NCBI RefSeq assembly: GCF_047511655.1
Contig: NC_133389.1
Location: 39,229,295 to 39,293,294, forward strand
Length of the DNA stretch: 64,000 nucleotides
Origin: Castor canadensis
Lineage: Eukaryota > Chordata > Mammalia > Rodentia > Castoridae
Direction of reading: 5' to 3'
Under the pieces are notes generated by a model. The model was given only the letters and a program-made list of their open reading frames with translations. It was not told where the DNA came from and ran no database searches. Of the stretch, positions 56,705 through 64,000 are shown one piece after another (the stretch's first letter is position 1; each line of letters opens with the position of its first letter). Made by a program: the position numbers and the translations under genes.

Positions 56705-57990
56705 TTATCTTTTTATTTAAAAAGCTCTTTATTATGGAAAATTTCAAATGTTTACAAAATAAACACTAGCAAGATGATCCTCATATATCCATCACCCAAC
56801 TTCAACAATTACCAGCATCCTGGCCTTTTGTTTTATCTGTACCTCCTTCTATACCCCACTTCCTTGTCATAATTATGTTGTAAAAGTTTGTAGGTATGAT
56901 GGAGGGGGTGAAGTCAACTATGATATATTATAAGAACTTTTGTAAATGTTATAATGCACCCACAGCACAACAATAATATGATAATTAAAAAGTTTATAAA
57001 CTGGGCGCCAGGAGGCAGAGATCAGGAGGATAGTGGTTTGAAGCCAGCCTGGGCAAATAATTCCACGAGACCTTATCTTGAAAAACCCTTCACAAAAATA
57101 GGGCTGGTGGAGTGACTTAAGGTGAAGGCCCTGAGTTCAAAACCTAGTACTGAAAAAAAAAAAAAAGCTTGTAGGTAAAATGAAAATATCTTAAAAAGCA
57201 AATATATCCATATTAAAATTAAAAAAATTCCTGTCATCCTTAAATATGAACCACACCCTGTCAGGAAGATTTCCATCACCCTCAGTAGTTTCCCTGGTCC
57301 TTTCCCTAGTCCTTATCCCCTGTAAGAGGCACTGCTGCTCCATGCCACCCCCTTCCATATATTGGTTTTGCTTTCCTGGAAATTTGTACTAACAGAGTCA
57401 TAAAGTATATATATATATATATACTGTTTTTTCAGAACTTAGTTCTGACTTTCTAAAACTTACCATTAATGAAATGAAATAGATGTCTGTCTCTTACTGT
57501 TGGTTTAATTCATTTCATGTAATTAGTAGGTTGCTTTCTGTTGCTGAATTAGATCCCATTTTAAGAATATACTATGCTGTGTTTATTCATTCACCTGTCA
57601 GTGAGCATTGGGTTTTTAGCTATTATAAATAAAGCTGTGAGAAGCATTTTTGGATGAGGATTTTTGTAGCCTGTGTATGAATTTTATTAGGTAAGTGACT
57701 AGGAGTGGAATTTCCTGAGCAAAGGATGAGAGCATGTTTAAACTTACAAGAAATGGCTAAATGTTCTTCCAAAGTGTTTGGGTCATTTTGTGTTCTAACT
57801 GTATGGGAATTCCAGCTGCTCCATAGCCTTGCTAATATGTTTTTTAAATTTTAATTATTCTAGAGGGTGTGGTGTGGTATCTCACTGGGGCTTCAATATT
57901 CATTGGCCTTATAAGTAATGATATTGAGTCCTTTTCATGTGTCTATTGATCCCATATATGACTTCCTTTGTGAGTGTCTGTTTAAGTCCT
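56705..57990 (-). repeat. old L1 (3' end and ORF2 part) with SINE insertion
   Basis: Reverse L1: CTTTATTATGGAAAATTTCA and CATCACCCAACTTCAACAAT at 56730-56810, then after a SINE CTTTCCTGGAAATTTG, TTTTTAGCTATTATAAATAA and TGAATTTTATTAGGTAAGTG. A short (TA)n lies at 57409-57424. Confidence 0.7.
57000..57165 (+). repeat. composite SINE, 5'-truncated
   Basis: CTGGGCGCCAGGAGGCAGAG, ID half GGGCTGGTGGAGTGACTTAA, with a deletion inside the ID half, then an A run. Confidence 0.8.
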
Positions 57991-58069
57991 TTACCCATTA
58001 AAAAATTGTGTGGTTTTCATTATCAAGCTGTAAGAATTCATTATATATTCTTAATAAAAGTCTGTGGTT

Positions 58070-58160
58070 TGGGCTGGAGGTGTGGCTCAAGTGATAAGAG
58101 TGCCTGCCCAGCAAATGCAAAGCCCTCAGTTCAAACCCCAGTACCACCAATAAAAAGAAT
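58070..58160 (+). repeat. ID-type SINE
   Basis: GGGCTGGAGGTGTGGCTCAA through TCAAACCCCAGTACCACC; close to the apparent family consensus. Confidence 0.9.
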
Positions 58161-58487
58161 TGAAAAAGTCTGTGGGTTTACCACCCATTTTCTTAATGAT
58201 GTCATATGATGAGCAGAGGTTTGTATTTCGATGAGATCTAACTGTCCATAAAGTTACATATGAATTTCTGGCATCTCCCAAAAGCTGTGCATGTGTGGAT
58301 CTGATCTGTGTGCCAGTGACTTGAGAACTGACTTAATTCACCATTCCTCAGGTCTTAGCTACAAGGTAGTACCTTCCAAACGGCATTGTGAGGGCTGTGG
58401 AAATGGAACTGACATTTGAACCACAACCCTCAGAAGGTGAGTTGAACTGGTGACCTGAATCTAAAGCAGCAGGTCTATTGCCAAAAA

Positions 58488-58556
58488 CAAAAACAAAACA
58501 AAACAAAAAAAACAACCCAAAGAACAACAACAAAAAAAAACCAAACAAACAAAAAC
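58488..58556 (+). repeat. A-rich simple repeat
   Basis: About 70 bp of AAAAC/AAC units. Confidence 0.85.
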
Positions 58557-59024
58557 CAAGGGGTTAAACAAGACCTAACTTCACATTATATAATAAAATA
58601 TCCAGGACACAATCCAAAGCTACACAGCATGTGAAAAATCAGTAGAGTCTCAACTCCCATGGGGGGAAAAAAAATCATTAGGCAACAGTACCAAGACTGA
58701 CACAGATGTTGGGATTATCTGGCAAAGGCCTGATGCAGCATAGAAATTCCCTTTTCTACATGAAAGTCTACCACACTTGAAAAGACAATTCAATTTGGTT
58801 TGTTCAGAAGATAATATTTCTGCAAGCTTCACTCAAAATTCCCCAAAGATAAGGCTCTCCTTCTCATCAGTGCTGGTCTCAGCCTAACCATCTGGGACTG
58901 TTCTGTTAAATTGCTGCCAGAATTTTACAACCAGCCACCTGCACTTTCTAGAACACATTTCTTACTAATATTATTCAAATCAATTTCTACTTCATACAGA
59001 AGTTTTTTGCAACAGCAATGAAAG

Positions 59025-59445
59025 TTTTTTTTTTTCCACAAAAGAAGACTTAATGCAGTCTTGAAGCCTGTGCAAGCTCATCCTAGAAACCTAACTGGGA
59101 GCTATGGGAGATTGAAAAAAGACAAAAGACAGAAGACAAACACGCAGAAAGCTGAGGTCAGGTGGGTTGGGCACTCTGATGAAGACACACAACAGCCTCA
59201 TCCACCTCCAGCAAGTTTATTATATATGGTGGCAAATCAGGAAGTAGAGCAACAGTTCTCAGAGGTTGTGACATTGTAGTTACTGGGAACAGAGGGAACC
59301 TGTGATCGCTTCTCTCTGGATGTAAACATCTTAGGAAAAGCAGTTGTGCTGCATTTTGCCCTCGCCCCCTTCTGTGGCTGGGGGCTGTGCCAATTGTAGC
59401 CTGCAGATTTTTTGATGTAGCTGTGCTCGTGTCAAGTTCTCATAG
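59025..59445 (-). mobile_element. probable solo LTR inside an old L1
   Basis: On the - strand a TATATAATAAA signal near 59222 is followed by GT/CT-rich R-U5-like sequence (TTTCTGCGTGTTTGTCTTCT). The surrounding L1M is interrupted exactly here. Borders and family are uncertain. Confidence 0.5.
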
Positions 59446-59621
59446 GCTTCTTATACTCTGCTCTCCACAATGCAGGTATTGTATGGATGCTCCAACAAGC
59501 AATCATACACACTGTTGAAATGGCTGGAAAGACAGAAAGTGTCAGCAAAGAAAAGAAAGATGTAAAGGAAAAGCAAATGGAAGTCTGAGAACAGAAAAAT
59601 AAAATAGCAAATAAAAATGCA

Positions 59622-59690
59622 TAGGATGGTGCAAGTGTTAGAGCACCTGCCTAGCAAGTGCAAATCCTGAGTTCAAACCCCAGTATCCTC
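59622..59690 (+). repeat. ID-type SINE, 5' end missing
   Basis: GGTGCAAGTGTTAGAGCACC through TCAAACCCCAGTATCC. Confidence 0.85.
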
Positions 59691-60117
59691 CCAAGCCTCT
59701 CCCTCCCCAAATCCCCCAACATTGAATACACTTAGGAACAGATTAGAGACAACTGAGGAAAGAGTGTGAACTTAAAGATAGGATCAATAGAAATCGTCTA
59801 ATCTGAGCAACGGAGAGAAAAAAGTGATAAATAATGAACACATCTTCAGGGACCTGTGGGAAAATACCCACAGGTAGCATATGCATGTCCTCAGAGTAAC
59901 AAAGAGGAGAAAGATTAAGGTGCTAAAAAATGATTTGAAAGAATGACTGAAAACTTCCAAAGTTTGGTGAAAGACGTAAACCTACAGATTCAAGAATCTT
60001 AGTGAATCCCATTGATATCGGCTGATCTTTATTGTTGTTTTACTTCACTTTTTTTGTGTTTGATTTACTCCACTCTTCTAGCCTTGTAAGGTGAACTTTA
60101 GTCACTGATTTTAAGCC

Positions 60118-60267
60118 TGCCTGTCTTCCTTCCCTCCTTCCCTTTCTTCCCTCTTTCCCTCCCTCCTTTTCTCCCTCCCTCCCTCCTTCCTTCCTTCCTT
60201 CCTTCCTTCCTTCCTTCCTTCCTTCCTTCCTTCCTTCCTTCCTTCCTTCCTTCCTTTCTTCCTTCCT
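60118..60267 (-). repeat. (CCTT)n polypyrimidine microsatellite
   Basis: About 150 bp of pyrimidine on the + strand, mostly CCTT, attached to the tail of the SINE that follows. The 116-residue - strand frame with Glu/Gly/Lys/Arg repeats is an artefact of it. Confidence 0.95.
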
Positions 60268-60287
60268 AATATGCTTTTCTGTAGTTG

Positions 60288-60398
60288 TTGTTTTGAGATA
60301 GAGTTCTACTTCATAGCCCAGGCTGGCCTCAAATTTACCATTTGCCTGCCTCAGCCTCCTGAGTACTGAGATTATAGGTGTGTACCACATGGCCAGCT
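60288..60398 (-). repeat. B1-like SINE
   Basis: Reverse: TTTTGAGATAGAGTTCTACT through GGTGTGTACCACATGGCCAG. Confidence 0.85.
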
Positions 60399-60559
60399 AT
60401 AATATACTTTTTTTTGGAGGTGTAAAATTCAGCATGTGGGGAAATTCAGGCCATCTGTGTTTTATACTGTCACGGTGTTGGGAGCCACAGTTCCCAGTCA
60501 GCCAGTCAATCACAAGGATAAAAAACTGACACTATAGTGTACAGTGTTGTTAACCTCTG

Positions 60560-60660
60560 ATGTTTGGTAGCGTAAATGCATTTCCAATTTATGATATTCA
60601 CAATTTATGATGGATTTGTCCATATCAAATCCCATGATAAGTCAAGGGCTCTGGTATAGC
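60560..60660 (+). repeat. possible Tigger-type remnant
   Basis: CAATTTATGATGGATTTGTC and CATGATAAGTCAAGGGCTCT resemble TcMar-Tigger/MER2 ends. Confidence 0.45.
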
Positions 60661-60769
60661 CAAACTTATGGTCTGTTTGGAGAATGTCCCATGATAATGG
60701 AAAAGAATGTGTATCCTGGAATGGTTGGGTATAGTTTTTGAGAAATACCAGTTAAATTGAGAAAGTCTA

Positions 60770-60900
60770 AATGGGGGTTAACAAGCTTTTCCTGGGAGGG
60801 TCAGATAGTAAGTATTTTAGGCCTTTCAGACTCTATGTCTGCCACATCTACTCTGTTCTGCAAAAGTAGTCATAGACAAGGTAACCATGGAAGATAATGG
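60770..60900 (+). repeat. hAT-type (MER-family) remnant
   Basis: GGGTCAGATAGTAAGTATTT, TAGGCCTTTCAGACTCTATG and GTAGTCATAGACAAGGTAAC follow a common non-autonomous hAT consensus. Confidence 0.7.
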
Positions 60901-61142
60901 ACAATCCCTAAATGTACTGGTGTGGCTGTTTTCCAAGGGAAAACAGTGTGGTCTGTCTTGTGGCCTCCTCCTCCATGCAGCCTCGCTTGATTTTGCTCAG
61001 GAAGATACATGACTCCTAACCTCCAGATGGTAGGCTAATACATGAGTATTGCTTTAATACATTTGTTGTAACAGAAAAAGAATACAACACTAATTTTGAG
61101 GTCATCCTTTCTATAGATCCCTTCCCTTCAGGATTAACTCCT

Positions 61143-61274
61143 CCCCGCCCACCCGCCCCAACTCTTCAGTTCTGAGCCTCAAAACACTGTTTTCTGTTCT
61201 CTTCAAGCCCCCGCCCACCCGCCCCAACTCTTCAGTTCTGAGCCTCAAAACACTGTTTTCTGTTCTCTTCAAGC
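61143..61274 (+). repeat. perfect 66-bp tandem duplication
   Basis: The unit CCCCGCCCACCCGCCCCAAC...CTCTTCAAGC occurs twice head to tail (61143-61208, 61209-61274) with no difference seen. It lies just outside the CpG island. Confidence 0.95.
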
Positions 61275-61985
61275 CAATTAGGCTCTGGTTCCCTGAAGTG
61301 GGAGCTGCGCCTGAATTGGGGGTTGCCCTCAGGTGAAAAGCCGCACATTCACAGGTCTGTTAACTTCCTTGAGCTACGCCTCCGGCCCTGATTTCATCTC
61401 TTAAGGGTTGTTTTCACTTCAGTTCCAATGGCCTTCAAATAATTTTTTTGAAAAAGCTTTGGCTCATATCTCCTGGTTGTTATCTGCAGAAAGATAAGTC
61501 CACATTAGTCCAATGCTGGATCCTCACTATACTCTTGTCTACTTTTATGTTTGCAATTTTCCATGATAATCAGGAAAAAAAAGAAACGAGAAAAAAATCG
61601 GTAGAGTGGGAGCTCTTAAATTTTCCCATTCTTGCGTGTCTGAAGCCTAAAAATGAGCTGCCCTCTCTTAATGTGGCGCTTAGGAAGGTTTGTCCCCTCA
61701 CTTGCAGTTCCCCACAGTCACCAGCAGGGGGAAAAGTAGTTTTTGTTTCGCGTGGATCCGGACGCCGGGCGGCCAATTCCCTAGGCAAAGGGAAGCAGGG
61801 GATGAGCGCGAGGAGACCTGGCTCAGTGGTGGGGGGACCCTGGGCTCTAGGAGCCGCTCGGGACGCACAGGACCCGCGGAACTGGGTACATATATTCCCA
61901 GTACCCCTCTCTTTCGGGTAACTTGGCTGGGACGCCCTGCTGACCGCCCAGTCCGGGACTCAAGGCTGCAGCAGGGCAGGAGGGG

Positions 61986-62180
61986 GACCAGATGAGCTTG
62001 CGCCTGGGTCCCAGTATGGTTTGAGTGACCGTCCGTCCACATCCACGGGGGATCAGTTGAGCCCGCGCCCGGGTCCCAGTGCGCTGGAGCTGAGCACTCG
62101 CCCGCATCCGTGGAGGACCAGGTGAGCGCGCGGCGGATCCCGGGGGGCCGCGTCCCAGTCACTCCAGGGTCGGGGTCAGG
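61986..62180 (+). repeat. degenerate 65-bp tandem repeat in the CpG island
   Basis: Units start at 61986, 62051 and 62116 with GACCAGATGAGC, GATCAGTTGAGC and GACCAGGTGAGC, exactly 65 bp apart. The first two also share TGGGTCCCAGT/CGGGTCCCAGT and CACATCCACGG/CGCATCCGTGG. The third diverges after about 40 bp. Confidence 0.8.
62116..62127 (+). other. candidate 5' splice site in CpG island
   Basis: GACCAG|GTGAGC matches the donor consensus closely. The aligned positions in the two other repeat units (CAGATGAGC, CAGTTGAGC) lack the GT, so only the third unit can act as a donor. Confidence 0.5.
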
Positions 62181-62819
62181 GTCCCGGGGCAGGGCTGAAG
62201 CAGTCAGGGAGCAAGCTGGGCTGAAGCGGGAGCTGCGCGCGCTCCCGATCGCCGCTGTCCCGGTAGCACAGCCGCGTCTCCAAGAGCCTCGGCCGGGCGA
62301 TCGCGGAAAGGACCTTCTTCTACCAAGTGTCCTCGCCGCGTGACGGTAGAAATGTCCTGAGAACCAGACGCGCGAGAAGGAGCGGTGGGAGAGCGGCGCC
62401 TTCCCTAGAGCCCAGCGCCGAGATTCCCTGTGGACTTTGGCTGGCGCACAGCCCGGGCCGCGGGCCCCCGGGTTTGGAGTCACCGCATGGGGAAGTGAGC
62501 CGCGCGGGGACAAACAGCCGCCACCCGCAGGAAACTGTAAGAGAAAGTCAGTGAGCTTGCACTGAGTCAGAGAGATTGCAAACGGAAAACAAAGACTAGA
62601 AAGGACAGAAGCAAAGTCGAGGGGAGTTAAAAGAACACGCGTGAAAGCGGCTCGGTGGTCAGTGGGTGACCGACACCCGCGGGGAGGGCGCGAACTTGGG
62701 CAGAGGTCACTGGGTTCGGATCCTTTGGTTACGGCTGGTGCTTTAATTGAGGCTCTCCTTCCTGGTAGAATAGAAATGTTGCAGCCCGCTGGCAACAAGT
62801 TTTCTTTTCTTTCTTTTTT

Positions 62820-64000
62820 TCTCTTTTGACATGTGACGGAATGAGAAGATGCAAACGTTTAATTGGTTTAGATCAGTTGCAAGGTGCCCGTTTTTGTTGA
62901 AGAACATCCAAAGAGGAATGTCTAGAAAAGCATTCGTGTTAAAAAAAAATTATACCCAAGTGTTGCAAAACGTACAGTAAACACTTTCTTCACTCTAAGC
63001 CTCAGTACTGTGCACTACTACTCTAATTATATTTAAATATATTCAAGAAGGGGTCTATTTGTTTTAGATAGCTAACAACTAGTTGAAAATAGATGGGACT
63101 ATAAAATATTTCAGTAACTTGAAATACGTGCAGTTTTGCCAAATACACGAAAATGAGTGACATAATCTCGTGGCCGGTGCAGCTGCTATTCCAAAGACAT
63201 GGGGTAGGCTAGGCTGCTGCTCCTTCCCAGTTCTTGCACTTGGAGTGGGGCTCCACTCACACCTGTGAGCCCACCTGCAACACCCAGCCCTGTTTCCCAT
63301 TCTCAATCTGCCAGTTCGGGCTCCTCCTGTGCACATCTGTGAAAACACATCCTATTTTTTGTTTAGAAACTTGTCCAGTTTGCATAGTGGTTTAAAAAAT
63401 TTGGAAGGAGGAGGAAAAGAGGGTTACTTTTGTGTGAGTCCAGCATGCAATAGAGTTCAGCGGTTGAAGGGGTTGTTGACTGAATGGGGAAGAGGAGGAT
63501 GGGAGATGGGAAGGTGGGTGTGGTGACCTCCTTTGAACTTGGAATGCTATTTCTTCCTAAATGGCAAGGTGTTGGGAACAGGCACTCCCACTCCATTGTG
63601 CTTGGAAGGCACTAGGGGTTTTTCTGTAGCAGTGTTTGTATGAATTTATGCAGGGGCCTCAACATTTTCTCATAAGCCTCAGAACTTTGACTCCCAGTAC
63701 CTCAGAGCCCACAGGTGCTCGTCGTTAACCCTTTAACTTGAATTGACTTTAGTATATTTATACGGCTCTGATAGAGGTTAACGATTAATCAGGACGTGTG
63801 CTGTTATATAGATGTTAAAACAAGAGATGTTATAATGTAGTTCCTTCTGTTCACATTTGGGCTGGAGCCCAAAATACCACAGAAACTTTGTGCAAGTAGG
63901 GTAGAGGTCTGCATTTTTTCTAATGTGTAAACATGCTGGAAGTGGTCTTTGCTATCTCACCAGGAACCTAGGCTCCTTTTCTTTTCTTCTCTACTATCCT
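62820..64000. other. intergenic sequence without recognised elements
   Basis: Beyond the CpG island I find no SINE, L1 or gene-like frame in about 1.2 kb. Such a repeat-free stretch next to a CpG island could belong to the same transcript, but nothing proves it. Confidence 0.45.

Larger units (their letters stand above)
58560..60010 (+). repeat. old L1M-type 5' region, split by an LTR and a SINE
   Basis: 58560-58880 (ATCCAGGACACAATCCAAAG, GTTGGGATTATCTGGCAAAG) and 59455-60010 (TGCTCCAACAAGCAATCATA, GATAGGATCAATAGAAATCG, GGTGAAAGACGTAAACCTAC) read in the order of the L1M 5' noncoding region. Same class as 20800-21710. Confidence 0.7.
61640..62560 (+). promoter_or_regulatory. CpG island, probable promoter of an unannotated transcript
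   Basis: About 900 bp dense in CpG inside an otherwise AT-rich intergenic region, about 15 kb upstream of C18orf21. It contains a consensus splice donor, ACCAG|GTGAGC, at 62120/62121 on the + strand. No TATA box and no recognised coding exon. In human the gene-poor stretch between C18orf21 and GALNT1 holds the MIR187 locus (memory), but I found no miR-187 sequence here. Confidence 0.65.

Noticed and set aside
58070-58160. tRNA gene, because ID-type SINEs carry tRNA-like A and B boxes
   Set aside because: These units end in A-rich tails, lack a full cloverleaf and recur dozens of times; they are SINEs.
60040-60390. 116-residue frame with a KEGRKEGR-like repeat
   Set aside because: Direct translation of the (CCTT)n microsatellite plus a SINE.
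61143-61274. CRISPR-like direct repeats
   Set aside because: Two abutting copies without spacers, in mammalian DNA: a tandem duplication.
61698-62798. 366-residue - strand open frame as a protein gene
   Set aside because: It lies in GC-rich CpG-island DNA where stop codons are rare by composition. The product is low-complexity with no domain, and other frames are also open there. Kept only as part of a finding.
61640-62820. miR-187 precursor in the CpG island
   Set aside because: Human synteny suggested it, so I scanned both strands for the mature sequence core and its complement and found neither.

Overview
The window is nuclear DNA of a placental mammal and almost certainly a rodent. Genes are split into short exons with GT/AG introns, and the sequence between them is packed with SINEs, LINE-1, LTRs and microsatellites. 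The commonest SINE is a composite of a B1-like (7SL-derived) half and a tRNA-like ID-type half, plus free ID-type monomers. From memory of such repeats this fits a castorimorph rodent such as beaver; the species call is inference. There are no bacterial features, CRISPR arrays or operons.

Two protein genes are readable and they converge. RPRD1A lies on the + strand: its last six coding exons occupy 325-28255, followed by a repeat-free 3'UTR to a poly(A) signal at 31532. Together they encode residues ~51-312 of a 312-residue protein (the rest of the RNA polymerase II CTD-interacting domain and the C-terminal coiled coil). C18orf21 (RNase MRP-associated, also called RMP24) lies on the - strand: ATG at 46899, four coding exons, stop at 40642. 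Its first exon meets an in-frame stop, and the geometry suggests that the exon 1 donor and exon 2 acceptor have both moved. Its CpG-rich promoter sits around 46.9-47.05 kb.

Layout: 1-31560 RPRD1A, with a 20.4-kb intron (7729-28105) full of old repeats; 31560-40640 convergent intergenic DNA with SINEs, an old L1, a solo LTR (37.4 kb) and a UTR-like block of unknown origin (36.5-36.95 kb); 40.6-46.9 kb C18orf21; 47.45-47.88 kb a second solo LTR just upstream of C18orf21 and pointing toward it; 49.25-52.25 kb an LTR split by a young, 5'-truncated L1 with perfect 14-bp target-site duplications; 52.3-61 kb intergenic DNA with ancient L1, LTR and DNA-transposon remnants; 61.1-62.8 kb a perfect 66-bp tandem duplication followed by a CpG island holding 65-bp repeats and a consensus splice donor, probably the start of an unannotated transcript.

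No new molecular system is visible. The best leads are the apparent compensatory exon-boundary change in C18orf21, the SINE placed 16 nt from an RPRD1A exon, and the CpG island. All coordinates come from reading by eye; repeat borders are approximate (about 5-20 bp) unless target-site duplications are given.
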